A stretch of 64,000 bases of DNA. Source: Paraburkholderia ginsengiterrae. Lineage in GTDB: Bacteria > Pseudomonadota > Gammaproteobacteria > Burkholderiales > Burkholderiaceae. The position numbers were made by a program, and so were the translations under genes. Location of the stretch: NCBI RefSeq assembly GCF_001645125.1, contig NZ_LXKA01000065.1, forward strand, positions 62,001-126,000. Direction: 5' to 3'. Below, one piece after another: positions 46,731-56,604 of this stretch. Numbering within the stretch: position 1 is the first letter of the stretch; every line of letters begins with the position of its first letter. A model generated the notes under the pieces. That model worked only from the letters and a program-made list of their open reading frames with translations. It ran no database searches and was not told the origin of the DNA.

Positions 46731-48419
46731 CTAATTTGTCTGAACGACGCGCGGCGTGATGAAAACAGCCAGTTCGCTGCGCCGGTCGCGATGAGCGCGA
46801 TGGCGGAAAAGCCCACCCAAAATTGGTATTTTGCCAAGGACCGGGACCTGCGTCACATCGTCCCGGTCGTCGGTCGTATAAATCCCGCCGATCGACACCG
46901 TACCACCATCCTCGACTTCGACGCGGGTCTGCACGTGTTTGGTGTTGATCGCAGGCCCGGCGTCGGTCTGTTCGCCGACGCTGTCCTTGGCGACGTCGAG
47001 GTCCAGCACCACGCGGCCGTCCGGCATGATTTGCGGCTCTACCTCCAGTTTGAGCGTGGCGCGGCGAAACTGCACGCCGGACACGCCCTGGCCGACTTTT
47101 GCCTGATAAGGCAGCTCGGTGCCCTGCTCGACCACGGCTTTCATCCGGTCCGCCGTCACGACGCGCGGGCTCGAGACGATTTCCCCAAGCCCATCCGCCT
47201 CCAGCGCGCTCAGCTCGATATTCAGGAGCCGTGTCGCGCTCGCGGCGAAGAGTGTCAGGCCGGCGGTCGCGGCGTCGAAGCCGGCGATGGGCCGCGCCGA
47301 CAAATCGTATCCGGCGCCAGTCCAGCCCCGCGTCGCACCGTCGGCGTCCGTGCCCGCCATGGAAAGCTTCACGCCGAGATTGCGCGAAAAACCATGCTCA
47401 CCCTCGACGATACGCGCCTCGATCAGCACCTGACGGGTCGGCCGGTCGACCGACGCGAGCAGCGCCACGATCTGTGCAAGGCGCCCTTCGAGATCGGTCA
47501 CGAACAGCAGATTGGTGCGCGGATCGGCCGTCGCGGCACCGCGTTTGGACAGCACGCGCTGGGCTCCCGAACCGGTCAGCAAGCGCCGCACGTCCTCCGC
47601 GCGCGCGTAGTGCAGCTCGAAAGTCCGGCTGGCGAGCGGCTCAAGATCGGCGGCCCGGGCGTGCGCTTCGAAGCGCTGCCGCTCGCGCGCCGCCAGATCC
47701 GCGATCGGCGCGACCCAGATCACGTTGCCGTGACGCTCCATCGCCAATCCATTGACGTCGAGCAAAGTGTCGAACGCGGTACGCCACGGCACCTTGTCGA
47801 GCCGAAGCGAGACGGTGCCACGCACTCTCTCGCTCGCGACGATGTTCAGTCCGGTGAACCTGGCAAATGCGTTGAGCACGGCGCCGAGTTCGGCTCGCTG
47901 GAAATTCAGCGAGATTGGTTTGTCGTCGGCGGCGAGGTTCGCGTCGGTGGCGCTGCGCGTAGCACTGCCAAGGCGCGCGAGCGGAGGCAGCGGGACCGGC
48001 GGGCCTTCCAGCGCGGTAGTGCCGGCGGCATCGTCGCGCGTTGGCCGGGCGGGTTGCTTGCGAAGCGGTGTGGAACCGTCGTCGTCTGCCGCGACTGGCT
48101 CGTCCGTGCGGGTATTGGCCGCCTTCTCACTCACCCGCGACGTGTCCACATCGTCCGCCGAATCCTGGCGAAAGGGATTGGGCACCTCGAGGGAAACCGC
48201 GCGCGGTAGTGGCGGTGCGCCGTACGGGGCATCCGGTGCGGCCACCGCGTCGTCGAGCGGCATGTAGGCGGGCAACGGCGGCAATGGTGGGGTTGAGGCC
48301 TGCGCAATGCCGAGGCCAAAAACAGCGGTGACATATAGACCGAGCCCCACCTTCAGGCTCGGACATGCACGCGTGCCGACACGCCATGACGCGATGGGAA
48401 ATGGTTTCGCCAAGCGCAT
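46731..48419 (-). CDS. pilQ: Type IV pilus / competence secretin PilQ (compact form)
   Basis: The 562-residue secretin has a signal-like N-terminus and about 120 residues rich in Pro, Ala and Asp. An N0/STN domain follows ([20 protein letters not shown] to NVIWVAP). The N1 domain contains [16 protein letters not shown] and [20 protein letters not shown]. The secretin core holds [40 protein letters not shown] and [16 protein letters not shown]. No AMIN domain is apparent, unlike typical PilQ of about 700 residues. It overlaps the PilO-PilP gene by 1 bp (TGATG). Confidence 0.92.
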   Translation of the reverse strand: MRLAKPFPIASWRVGTRACPSLKVGLGLYVTAVFGLGIAQASTPPLPPLPAYMPLDDAVAAPDAPYGAPPLPRAVSLEVPNPFRQDSADDVDTSRVSEKAANTRTDEPVAADDDGSTPLRKQPARPTRDDAAGTTALEGPPVPLPPLARLGSATRSATDANLAADDKPISLNFQRAELGAVLNAFARFTGLNIVASERVRGTVSLRLDKVPWRTAFDTLLDVNGLAMERHGNVIWVAPIADLAARERQRFEAHARAADLEPLASRTFELHYARAEDVRRLLTGSGAQRVLSKRGAATADPRTNLLFVTDLEGRLAQIVALLASVDRPTRQVLIEARIVEGEHGFSRNLGVKLSMAGTDADGATRGWTGAGYDLSARPIAGFDAATAGLTLFAASATRLLNIELSALEADGLGEIVSSPRVVTADRMKAVVEQGTELPYQAKVGQGVSGVQFRRATLKLEVEPQIMPDGRVVLDLDVAKDSVGEQTDAGPAINTKHVQTRVEVEDGGTVSIGGIYTTDDRDDVTQVPVLGKIPILGGLFRHRAHRDRRSELAVFITPRVVQTN

Positions 48420-49348
48420 CAGGACGCCTCCGTCAACGCCAGAACGCGCGTTACGTTGCCATTCGCGAGCGTAATGCCAGATGCGTCGAGCCTCGCGACG
48501 CGCTCAGCGCCAATCTGCTGCCCTGACTCCACGGCCGTCGTGCCGTCCGCTGTATCGAGCAGAGCCAACCCACGCGTGCGATCGTGCAGCAGTCCGACGA
48601 GGCGCAGTTGCGAAACTTCAGGCAGCTCACCGGTCGCCTGCATTTGAGGCAGCGAGAATGGATCGAAGAAAACCATCTCTTCTTCGTCGTCCGAATCGAG
48701 GCTGTCATCGGCGAATGTGTCTGCGGAGGCCGTTGTGGATGCCGGCCGCAGCGTGCTGAACACGTCGAGCCTCGCGTGCACCAGAAGTGAAGCCGCGTCC
48801 CGCTTAACTGTCACATCCACGGGCACGATCAGCACGGGCTGGTCCTGGAGTCCGCGCAGAAACGCCATCAGGTGCGCGAAATCGGTGTGCGCGGTAAGTT
48901 GCAGCGGGCGCACGCTTTCAGCGCCTACGCCGCTGGCAGCACCTGGTTCCAGCGCCTGCAACGCGACACTATTTTGCGCGGCCAGTTCGGAGACGATGCG
49001 CACATCGTCCGCGGAACTCCAAGATTCGGGACGAGCGGGCGGCGCAGTGGCCGCCTCGCGGCGTAGTGCCGGCAATTGCGTCAGCGCCCGTCTCGCATTG
49101 GCAAGACGCTGGCTGCCGGCCTCCAGCGCCGCGCTGCTCGCCTCGACACCGCTGAGATCAGCCACGTTCCAGCCGTGAGCGCCAAGCATGAACACGCATG
49201 CGGCAATCAGGCTCGCGGCCACCCAGCGGCGGCGCCGGCTCCATGCTTCAAGCGGCAGGCGCGCACGCTTCATCCAATCAGAAGCGAAGGGCCGTGCGCC
49301 TGCCGGTGCGCTTGCCGATTCGTCAAACTCGAAAAAGGTCGTATTCAT
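48419..49348 (-). CDS. PilO-PilP fusion protein
   Basis: The 309-residue protein has a cytosolic start and a membrane helix near residues 44-62 (WVAASLIAACVFMLGAHGW). A coiled region and a PilO-like domain come next (RPLQLTAHTDFAHLMAFLRG to LVHARLDVFSTL). After an acidic linker DDSLDSDDEEEM comes a PilP-like beta domain (FFDPFSLPQMQATGELPEVS and LRLVGLLHDRTRGLALLDT). Normally PilO and the lipoprotein PilP are separate; here the PilP part has no own signal or lipobox. It overlaps pilN by 4 bp and pilQ by 1 bp. Confidence 0.85.
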   Translation of the reverse strand: MNTTFFEFDESASAPAGARPFASDWMKRARLPLEAWSRRRRWVAASLIAACVFMLGAHGWNVADLSGVEASSAALEAGSQRLANARRALTQLPALRREAATAPPARPESWSSADDVRIVSELAAQNSVALQALEPGAASGVGAESVRPLQLTAHTDFAHLMAFLRGLQDQPVLIVPVDVTVKRDAASLLVHARLDVFSTLRPASTTASADTFADDSLDSDDEEEMVFFDPFSLPQMQATGELPEVSQLRLVGLLHDRTRGLALLDTADGTTAVESGQQIGAERVARLDASGITLANGNVTRVLALTEAS

Positions 49349-50064
49349 TTCGTACCTCTTGATAGTTCAGACTTGAAGGGGCGCTCCCCCGTGGACCCTG
49401 CCGCGCGAGCCGTTTTCTGCGCCGGCTCGCTCCACCGCAGATGCGCGCCGAATTCGACTGGACCCGTCACGCCTGACTGCGCAGCCGCGCCGCCACGTAC
49501 AGCCGAGCGATGCAGGTCGCCCACCTCGGCCCCCTTAACACCAGGAACGGCGCTCAGGCGTTTGAGCCATTCGGCCGATGCGATATGCCCTTGCGAAGTC
49601 GCCTGCAGCTCCGTCGCTTCCTCGCGATGGCGCAGTTGCTGCAACACCACGCCGTCGCCTGGCTCGAAACTCAGTGCATCGAGGAGATCGCGCAAATGCG
49701 TGAGCGGGTCGGACAAGCTCCGTGCCCTCGCAGCATCTTCGCGTTGCTGGTCGCGCGCCCGCAGCAGCGTCGCGTGCTCGGCGAGCGGCGCCGACAGGTT
49801 AGCGAGCGATTGTTCAATCGACACACGCTGCGCATCGAGCCGTGCCCTCTCGACTAGCTGCCAGCCGGCCAATGCGAGAACGGCAACACAACCGCCGCAC
49901 GCCGCGGCCGCCCATTCGAGCAGGACGCGGCGCCGTGCGAGCCGCGCGTTGCGTTGCCGGTACGGCAGCAGATTGAAGCCGCCAAGCCAGGGCCGGGCGG
50001 GGCGTGCGCTGCGCAATGGATGTGGCAGGTTCGAGCCCGCCGGATGCAGGAGGCCGCCCGTCAT
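49345..50064 (-). CDS. pilN: Type IV pilus assembly protein PilN
   Basis: The 239-residue inner-membrane protein carries the PilN motif FNLLPYRQRNARLARRR near its N-terminus (the INLLPYR motif that binds PilM). A membrane helix (about residues 60-80) and a periplasmic coiled region (SIEQSLANLSAPLAEHATLL) follow. Then comes a ferredoxin-like domain ending FGAHLRWSEPAQKTARAAG. The ATG at 50064 overlaps the pilM stop by 4 bp. A longer frame exists upstream but would overlap pilM deeply. Confidence 0.9.
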   Translation of the reverse strand: MTGGLLHPAGSNLPHPLRSARPARPWLGGFNLLPYRQRNARLARRRVLLEWAAAACGGCVAVLALAGWQLVERARLDAQRVSIEQSLANLSAPLAEHATLLRARDQQREDAARARSLSDPLTHLRDLLDALSFEPGDGVVLQQLRHREEATELQATSQGHIASAEWLKRLSAVPGVKGAEVGDLHRSAVRGGAAAQSGVTGPVEFGAHLRWSEPAQKTARAAGSTGERPFKSELSRGTK

Positions 50065-51053
50065 TCGAGCATCCCGCGCAACGCGAGCCCGAACGCCACC
50101 GCGCCAGCCGGCGCGTGCAGCAAAGACTCGCTCGAAGGCCGCACGAGTCCGCCAAGTGCTTCGCATTCGAACGGCAACACCGTGCAGCCGAGCACATCGG
50201 CGATATCCGCGACCGAAAAACCCACGCCGTCGAGCAGATCGACCTCACCGCTCAACAGCGCGCAGCCGGGCTCTAGACCGTTGCCCAAATCGCGCAACGC
50301 GTCGGCGAGATCGCTGTATTCGGGGGCGGGATAGCGCATTTCGCCGGCGATGCTCTCATCCACGATACGCCAGCCATACACGCCGTCCGTGCCAATCCAC
50401 AACGCGACATAAGGCTCGTGCGGATCGAGTTCGCAATTCGCCGCGTAACGCATGGCGCGCAACGCCGCATGCGGCTCACCGTCGATCGCGGTCAGCGAGA
50501 TACCGGCGCGCGCCGCGCATTCGATGCGCGCTTCGAGATGTTGCCGCGCGGTGGCGGCGATCGTCACCGAACGGACCTTCGAAGGCTTGTCGTCCAGATA
50601 CCAGTCGACCGCAAGAGCATGCCGCTCGAGTCCCGCAATGCGCTCGACCTCGTCCATCACCGCCGGCTCAAGTTCAGCCAGTTGATCGCCGCCGTCGCAC
50701 GCGCCACCGCTTTGCGCCGCGAGGTGCGCAAGCGGCACCGTCGTAGTCAAAGTAGCCGTTCCGGGCAACGCCATCGCGCATCGCAACGCGTGCGCCGCGC
50801 ACTCGTGCGGCAGTTCGGCAAACGCGTCGCGCAACGCACGCGCCACCGCATGCCGATCGGTGATTCCTGTGCCGGCCATTGCGCCGACGGCAAGCGGCAC
50901 GGAGCGCGCGTATTCGATACGCAGCGCGGCGGGCGGCCGCGAACGCTGACTGAGCACGACCAGACGCACGGTCTGCGAACCGACGTCGATCCCCGCAGCA
51001 AAACGCTGCGTACCGGGTTGCACTGCCTGAAGCCAAGATCTGTTGAACGCCAT
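50061..51053 (-). CDS. pilM: Type IV pilus assembly ATPase-like protein PilM
   Basis: PilM is an actin-like cytosolic protein that binds the N-terminus of PilN. The 330-residue protein shows the first phosphate loop AAGIDVGSQTVRLVVLS, then CAMALPGTATLTTTVPL and AVDWYLDDKPSKVRSVTIAA. Next are AAISLTAIDGEPHAALR-like GISLTAIDGEPHAALRAM and the second loop region AAYVALWIG-like PYVALWIGTDGVYG. The ATG at 51053 follows GGAGGG. The gene is transcribed away from ponA, as in many proteobacteria. Confidence 0.9.
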   Translation of the reverse strand: MAFNRSWLQAVQPGTQRFAAGIDVGSQTVRLVVLSQRSRPPAALRIEYARSVPLAVGAMAGTGITDRHAVARALRDAFAELPHECAAHALRCAMALPGTATLTTTVPLAHLAAQSGGACDGGDQLAELEPAVMDEVERIAGLERHALAVDWYLDDKPSKVRSVTIAATARQHLEARIECAARAGISLTAIDGEPHAALRAMRYAANCELDPHEPYVALWIGTDGVYGWRIVDESIAGEMRYPAPEYSDLADALRDLGNGLEPGCALLSGEVDLLDGVGFSVADIADVLGCTVLPFECEALGGLVRPSSESLLHAPAGAVAFGLALRGMLE

Positions 51054-51305
51054 CACGCCCTCCTCTGACTCACGCGACGAACCATTCGAACGCGAGTAAT
51101 GAGGAAGAATTGTGCGGACCCGCGCCGTCGCGCGACACTCGGCCAGATGGCTAACGTTGCGTGGCACGTGCCCTGCACGCCTTCAAAGCGTCTACAGTGA
51201 AGTCATTCCCGTGTGGCGCGCAGACTTGTCAAGAAGTGTCAGTAAGCATGCCGAAAGCTGAAAACCGAGGCAGCTATAATCGCGGGACTGTTTTTTGGTG
51301 CCCCT

Positions 51306-53711
51306 ATGCAATCCACGTCTCCTACGTCCCCACCGCCCCCGCCGCAGAAGCGCAAGCGTCCGTTGTGGCTGACGCTCATCCTCGGCTTTGTGGGTCTGAT
51401 CGTCGCAGGCATCCTGTGCGTGCTGCTGGTGCTCGGTTATGCGCTCGTCGTGGCAACGCCCAATCTGCCTTCGCTCGACGCATTGACCGACTACCGGCCC
51501 AAGGTACCGCTGCGCATCTATACGGCTGATCACGTGCTGATTGGCGAGTTCGGCGAAGAACGGCGCGACATCGTTCATATTCAGGACGTGCCCGACAGCC
51601 TGAAAAAGGCCGTCCTCGCGATCGAGGACGCGCGCTTCTACGATCACGGCGGCGTCGACCTCACCGGTATCGCGCGCGCCGGCATTGTCGCGCTGACCAA
51701 TGGCCACGCCACGCAGGGTGCGAGCACGATCACCATGCAGGTGGCGCGCAACTTCTTCCTCTCGAGCGAGAAGACCTACACGCGCAAGATCTATGAGATG
51801 CTGCTTGCCTACAAGATCGAGTCGAAGCTCTCGAAGGATCAGATTCTTGAGGTGTACATGAATCAGATCTATCTCGGTCAGCGCGCCTATGGCTTCGCGA
51901 GCGCGGCGCGCGTCTACTTCGGCAAAGACCTGAAGGATCTGACGCTGGCGGAATCGGCCATGCTGGCCGGCTTGCCGAAGGCACCGTCCGCCTATAACCC
52001 GGTGGTCAATCCGAAGCGCGCGAAAGTGCGTCAGGAATACATTCTGCAGCGCATGTACGAGCTGCACTACATCAGCCAGCAGCAATACGACGACGCGAGC
52101 AGGCAGCCGCTCGTGGTCAAGGGCGCGGGCAAGGAGTTCAGCGTGCACGCGGAGTACGTCGCGGAAATGGTGCGTCAGATGATGTACGCGCAGTATCGCG
52201 AGGAGGCCTATACGCGCGGTCTGAACGTGGTGACCACGATCGACTCGGCGGATCAGGACGTCGCCTACCGGGCGCTGCGCAAGGGTCTGATGGACTACGA
52301 GCGGCGTCACGGCTATCGCGGCCCGGAAGCGTTCATCGATCTGCCGTCCGATGCGGACGAGCGCGAACAGGCCATTGACGACGCGCTGCTCGAACATCCG
52401 GACAACGGCGAGATCATTGCCGCCGTGGTCACCGCGGCGAGTCCGAAGCAGGTGCAGGCCACCTTTATCGACGGCAATGTCGCGACCATTCAGAGCGACG
52501 GCCTGCGCTTCGCGCAGTTCGCGCTCGGCCCGCGCGCGCAGCCGAATCAACGTGTGCGTCCGGGCGCGATCATCCGGGTCGTCAAGGATGACGACGGTAA
52601 CTGGTCAATCACTCAGTTGCCGCAAGTGGAAGGCGCGTTCGTTTCCGTGGTGCCGCAAGATGGCGCGATTCGCGCGCTGATCGGTGGCTTCGACTTCAAC
52701 AAGAACAAGTTCAATCACGTTACGCAGGCGTGGCGCCAGCCGGGTTCGAGCTTCAAGCCGTTCATCTATTCGGCGTCGCTCGAAAAGGGACTCGGGCCGG
52801 CAACGGTGATCAACGACGCCCCCCTCTTTTTCAGCGCGGCTGAGACGGGCGGCCAGGCGTGGGAACCGAAGAACTACGGCGGCGGCTTCGACGGTCCCAT
52901 GACCATGCGCACCGCGCTGCAGAAGTCGAAGAACCTGGTGTCGATTCGCATCCTGAACCAGATCGGCACGAAATACGCGCAGCAATACATCACGCGTTTC
53001 GGCTTCGACGCGGATCGCCACCCGGCTTATCTGCCAATGGCACTCGGCGCGGGTCTCGTCACGCCGTTGCAGATGGCGGGCGCCTTCTCGGTGTTCGCCA
53101 ACGGCGGCTATCGGATCAATCCGTATCTGATCGCCGAAGTCACGGATCAGCGCGGCATGGTGGTGGCGCACGCGCAGCCGCTGGTGGCCGAGCAAAGCGC
53201 GCCGCACGCCATTGAGCCGCGCAACGCCTACGTGATGAACAGCCTGCTGCAAAGCGTCGCGCAGCGCGGCACGGGCGCCAAGAGCAACGTGCTCAAGCGT
53301 ACCGATCTGGGCGGCAAGACGGGTACGACCAACGATTCACGTGACGCATGGTTCGCGGGTTATCAGCACACGCTAACCGCCATCGCGTGGATCGGCTACG
53401 ACAATCCGCGCAGTCTCGGCGACAAGGAAACCGGCGGCGGCCTCGCGTTGCCGGTGTGGATCGAATACATGGCACGCGCGCTCAAGGGCGTGCCGGACTA
53501 CAAGATGCCGATGCCCGACGACGTGACTGAACTCGGCTCGGAGCTATATTTCGACGACTTCACGCCGGGGCATGGCTTCGTCGCCACCGTCGGGGTCAGT
53601 CAGGCAACGCTCGACGCCGAGGCGAGCAACGCGGCGGCAGCGGCAGCCGCGCCTCAGCAGGTCGGAGAACAGGAAAAGCAGGACATCATGAATCTGTTCC
53701 GCGGACACTGA
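51306..53711 (+). CDS. mrcA: Penicillin-binding protein 1A (bifunctional transglycosylase/transpeptidase)
   Basis: PBP1A polymerises and cross-links peptidoglycan. The 801-residue protein has a cytosolic Pro-rich start and a membrane helix (about residues 22-46). The GT51 domain follows with AIEDARFYDHGGVDLTGIAR and GASTITMQVARNFFLSSEKT. An OB-like domain comes before a transpeptidase domain with SxxK in QPGSSFKPFIYSA, SxN near KSKNLVS and KTG in LGGKTGTTNDSRDAWFAG. It is divergent from pilM and ends at a strong terminator. Confidence 0.96.
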   Translation: MQSTSPTSPPPPPQKRKRPLWLTLILGFVGLIVAGILCVLLVLGYALVVATPNLPSLDALTDYRPKVPLRIYTADHVLIGEFGEERRDIVHIQDVPDSLKKAVLAIEDARFYDHGGVDLTGIARAGIVALTNGHATQGASTITMQVARNFFLSSEKTYTRKIYEMLLAYKIESKLSKDQILEVYMNQIYLGQRAYGFASAARVYFGKDLKDLTLAESAMLAGLPKAPSAYNPVVNPKRAKVRQEYILQRMYELHYISQQQYDDASRQPLVVKGAGKEFSVHAEYVAEMVRQMMYAQYREEAYTRGLNVVTTIDSADQDVAYRALRKGLMDYERRHGYRGPEAFIDLPSDADEREQAIDDALLEHPDNGEIIAAVVTAASPKQVQATFIDGNVATIQSDGLRFAQFALGPRAQPNQRVRPGAIIRVVKDDDGNWSITQLPQVEGAFVSVVPQDGAIRALIGGFDFNKNKFNHVTQAWRQPGSSFKPFIYSASLEKGLGPATVINDAPLFFSAAETGGQAWEPKNYGGGFDGPMTMRTALQKSKNLVSIRILNQIGTKYAQQYITRFGFDADRHPAYLPMALGAGLVTPLQMAGAFSVFANGGYRINPYLIAEVTDQRGMVVAHAQPLVAEQSAPHAIEPRNAYVMNSLLQSVAQRGTGAKSNVLKRTDLGGKTGTTNDSRDAWFAGYQHTLTAIAWIGYDNPRSLGDKETGGGLALPVWIEYMARALKGVPDYKMPMPDDVTELGSELYFDDFTPGHGFVATVGVSQATLDAEASNAAAAAAAPQQVGEQEKQDIMNLFRGH

Positions 53712-53736
53712 GGCACCGGCGGCGTCTTTCAGAAAG

Positions 53737-53777
53737 ACAGAACGGCCACGCTGACAATGCGTGGCCGTTCTGTTTTG
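53737..53777 (+). terminator. Terminator after the PBP1A gene
   Basis: ACAGAACGGCCACGC (53737-53751) and its exact complement (53759-53773) form a 15-bp stem with a 7-nt loop. TTTT follows. The gene to the right (cyaY) converges on it. Confidence 0.9.
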
Positions 53778-53831
53778 GATGCTTCGCGTGAACGATTCAG
53801 CCGCGTTTGCGGCGCGGCGCTCGAGCGGCTT

Positions 53832-54149
53832 TTACGCCTCGAAGTGAACCGGCTCGCCCGCCTGCTGCGTTGCGTACTCCGACAGCGCGGCGAAAAACTC
53901 GGTGCCGTTGCGCGTGTCGCGCCATTCGCCATCGACGAAGCGGAAGTGGAAGCCGCCCGCTTTCGCCGCGATCCAGATCTCGCTCATGGGCGGCTGAAGG
54001 TTGACGATAATCTTCGAGCGGTTCTCGAATTCGAGGGTCAGGACATTGCCGCTGCGCTCGAGCTCGATGTCGGCGTCGATGCCGTCCAGCGCGCGTTCGA
54101 TGGCGGCTAGCGCGGCTTCCGCACGGGTCAGGTATTCACTATCGGACAT
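53832..54149 (-). CDS. cyaY: Frataxin-like iron-sulfur assembly protein CyaY
   Basis: CyaY binds iron and modulates cysteine desulfurase in iron-sulfur cluster assembly. The 105-residue protein has the frataxin pattern [19 protein letters not shown], acidic [19 protein letters not shown], then [20 protein letters not shown] and [16 protein letters not shown]. The ATG at 54149 has GGAG 6 nt upstream, so the longer frame from 54161 is not used. It is divergent from the LptM-type gene, with 35 bp between start codons. Confidence 0.95.
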   Translation of the reverse strand: MSDSEYLTRAEAALAAIERALDGIDADIELERSGNVLTLEFENRSKIIVNLQPPMSEIWIAAKAGGFHFRFVDGEWRDTRNGTEFFAALSEYATQQAGEPVHFEA

Positions 54150-54184
54150 GCTAAACTCCATCGATTATTTATTCAGGGACGGTC

Positions 54185-54526
54185 ATGCGAGTCGTAACTC
54201 GGATGCGCGCGGCGGCGCCCGGCCGCGCGATTGTAGCGGTTTTAGCCATTCTCGCAGGTTGTGCACTCTCCGGCTGCGGTCAGCGCGGCACGCTCTATTT
54301 GCCCGTCGTGCCACCCATGCCTGCCAAGCCGGTCGATCACACGCAATTGCCGCCGAACGATGCGCACCCGGCCTCGGATAGCGCCGCCAACATGAGCACC
54401 GTGCCGGATACCTCGGGCACGCCGCTTTCATTGGCGCCGGAAACCGAGCTCGCCACGCCGCCGGCCTCCGCGGCATCTGGTACGGCGGCCCCGCTGCCTG
54501 CTTCCGCCGTCACTCCCGCTCAATAA
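54185..54526 (+). CDS. lptM: LptM (YifL)-type small lipoprotein
   Basis: The 113-residue precursor has a lipoprotein signal and lipobox LSGC, followed immediately by the family motif GQRGTLYLP. In LptM the C(G)Q(R)GPL(Y)LP segment mimics LPS to help LptD disulfide maturation. The remaining 75 residues are a Pro/Ala/Ser-rich tail of low complexity. It lies 9 bp upstream of lysA and divergent from cyaY, the conserved cyaY-yifL-lysA/dapF order. Confidence 0.88.
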   Translation: MRVVTRMRAAAPGRAIVAVLAILAGCALSGCGQRGTLYLPVVPPMPAKPVDHTQLPPNDAHPASDSAANMSTVPDTSGTPLSLAPETELATPPASAASGTAAPLPASAVTPAQ

Positions 54527-54535
54527 GACTTTCGC

Positions 54536-55798
54536 ATGACTCGATCCGCTTTTGACTATGTCGACGGCGTGCTGCACGCCGAAGGCGTGTCCGCCGTCTC
54601 CCTTGCCGAGCAATTCGGCACACCGCTGTACGTCTATTCACGCGCCGCGCTCACTGCAGCATGGAACGCGTATGCAGGCGCCTGCGCCGGCCGGCGAGCA
54701 AGCGTCCATGTTGCCGTGAAGGCCAATAGCAACCTCGCGGTGCTGAACGTGTTCGCGCGTCTTGGCGCGGGCTTCGACATCGTGTCGGGCGGCGAACTGG
54801 CGCGCGTGCTCGCCGCCGGCGGTAAAGCCGAAAACACCGTGTTTTCCGGCGTCGGCAAGAACGCCGGTGAAATGCGCGAGGCGCTGGCCGCCGGCGTCAA
54901 ATGCTTCAACGTCGAATCGATTCCCGAGCTGGATCGTCTGAATGCGGTTGCGGCGGAAATGGGCAAGAAGGCGCCCGTTTCGCTGCGCGTGAATCCGGAC
55001 GTGGACGCGAAGACCCATCCGTATATTTCCACCGGCCTGAAGTCGAACAAGTTCGGCGTCGCGTTCGAAGACGCGCGCGCCACCTATCAGGCCGCGGCCG
55101 CCATGGCCAATCTCGAGGTGGTCGGCATCGACTGCCATATCGGCTCGCAGATCACCGAAGTCGCGCCCTATCTGGACGCGGTCGACAAGGTGCTGGAACT
55201 GGTCGAGCAGATCGAGCAGGACGGCGTGAAGATTCGCCACATCGACGTGGGTGGCGGGCTTGGCATTACGTACGACGAAGAAACGCCGCCGGAAATCGGC
55301 GAGTTCGTGCGCACCGTGCTCGATCGAATCGAAGCGCGCGGTCACGGCGATCGTGAAGTGTATTTCGAGCCGGGCCGCTCGCTGGTTGGGAATGCGGGCC
55401 TGCTGCTCACGCGCGTCGAGTTTCTGAAGCCGGGCGCCGAGAAGAATTTCGCCATCGTCGACGCGGCCATGACCGATCTCGCGCGCCCCGCCATGTACGA
55501 GGCGTATCACGCCATCGACGCTGTCGAGAAGCGCAACGTGCCGGCTCACGTGTACGACGTGGTCGGCCCGGTTTGCGAAAGCGGCGACTGGCTGGGCCGC
55601 GAACGCCTGCTGGCTGTCGAGCCAGGCGATCTGTTGGCGATTCGCTCGGCAGGCGCGTACGGCTTCGTCATGAGCTCCAACTACAACACCCGTCCACGTG
55701 CCGCCGAGGTGATGGTGGATGGTACACAAGTGCATGTGGTTCGCGCGCGCGAAGAGGTGAGCCAGCTGTTTGCGGGCGAAACAGTCCTGCCGGCGTAA
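54536..55798 (+). CDS. lysA: Diaminopimelate decarboxylase LysA
   Basis: LysA decarboxylates meso-diaminopimelate to L-lysine. The 420-residue fold-type III PLP enzyme has the Schiff-base Lys in VHVAVKANSNLAVL, then GFDIVSGGELARVLAAG. It also has GIDCHIGSQITE, the PLP phosphate loop HIDVGGGLGITY, FEPGRSLVGNAG, VGPVCESGDW (active-site Cys) and AGAYGFVMSSNYN. It is downstream of the LptM-type gene in one operon. Confidence 0.97.
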   Translation: MTRSAFDYVDGVLHAEGVSAVSLAEQFGTPLYVYSRAALTAAWNAYAGACAGRRASVHVAVKANSNLAVLNVFARLGAGFDIVSGGELARVLAAGGKAENTVFSGVGKNAGEMREALAAGVKCFNVESIPELDRLNAVAAEMGKKAPVSLRVNPDVDAKTHPYISTGLKSNKFGVAFEDARATYQAAAAMANLEVVGIDCHIGSQITEVAPYLDAVDKVLELVEQIEQDGVKIRHIDVGGGLGITYDEETPPEIGEFVRTVLDRIEARGHGDREVYFEPGRSLVGNAGLLLTRVEFLKPGAEKNFAIVDAAMTDLARPAMYEAYHAIDAVEKRNVPAHVYDVVGPVCESGDWLGRERLLAVEPGDLLAIRSAGAYGFVMSSNYNTRPRAAEVMVDGTQVHVVRAREEVSQLFAGETVLPA

Positions 55799-55818
55799 AC
55801 ATCAGAAGCCGTGCTGCA

Positions 55819-55855
55819 CAAAAAAGGCGATGCCGTTACCGGCATCGCCTTTTTC
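55819..55855. terminator. Bidirectional terminator between lysA and msrQ
   Basis: AAAAAGGCGATGCCG (55821-55835) and its complement (55840-55854) form a 15-bp stem around TTAC. Flanking A and T runs allow it to work for both convergent genes. Confidence 0.92.
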
Positions 55856-55894
55856 GTTTGCACGCTATCTATTCGCGAAGCGCATCACGTGCCG

Positions 55895-56593
55895 TCAACG
55901 CGGCTTCAGCCGCTTGTCGCGCACCCACACGATCAAACGCCAGCCGAGCAACGCCACCATGATCGCGCCATAAATCTTCGGCAAGACCAGGTCGTGCTTG
56001 CCCGCCTTCATCCACCAGAAATGCAGGATCGCGAGCACGCCGATCGCGTAGATGAACCGATGCAATGCTTGCCACCGGCGGCCGAGTTTGCGCACCATCG
56101 CGCGCGGTGAGGTCACGGCCAGCCCAAACAGCAAGACGAAGGCCGCGAAGCCCACCGTGATGAACGGCCGCTTCCCGATGTCTTTGACGATCTCCGCGAG
56201 GTCGAACCACTTGTCGAACCAGAAGTAAGTGGTGAAATGGAGCGCCGCATAGAAGAACGCGTACAGCCCGAGCATCCGGCGAAAGCGCAAGATTGCCGCA
56301 ACGCCGGTGAGCTTGCGCAACGGTGTCACGGCCAAGGTGATGCAGAGGAACACGAGCGTCCAGAGGCCCGTCGAGCGCGTGATGAACTCGATCGGATTGG
56401 CACCCAGCTGATCGGTCACGCCGAACAACACAATGCGTGCAAGCGGATACAACGCCGCGATGAACACGGCGACTTTGGCCGGCACGAGCCAGCTCGCACC
56501 GGCCGCGGGCCGCTTCGAGGCGGTGGGCGTGCGCGCGTGCACGCTCGGCGCCTTGCGCTCGGTCTCGGTGACAGGTTGGGTGTCGAAAGCCAT
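55895..56593 (-). CDS. msrQ: Heme-binding membrane subunit MsrQ of methionine sulfoxide reductase
   Basis: MsrQ is the b-type heme quinol-linked partner that feeds electrons to periplasmic MsrP. The 232-residue protein has about six helices (ferric-reductase-like fold). His-containing segments are YAFFYAALHFTTYFWFDKWF, PRAMVRKLGRRWQALHRFIY and ILHFWWMKAGKHD. A 30-residue Ala/Pro-rich cytosolic start precedes the first helix. It follows msrP by 11 bp. Confidence 0.95.
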   Translation of the reverse strand: MAFDTQPVTETERKAPSVHARTPTASKRPAAGASWLVPAKVAVFIAALYPLARIVLFGVTDQLGANPIEFITRSTGLWTLVFLCITLAVTPLRKLTGVAAILRFRRMLGLYAFFYAALHFTTYFWFDKWFDLAEIVKDIGKRPFITVGFAAFVLLFGLAVTSPRAMVRKLGRRWQALHRFIYAIGVLAILHFWWMKAGKHDLVLPKIYGAIMVALLGWRLIVWVRDKRLKPR

Positions 56594-56604
56594 GATCGAG
56601 CCGC

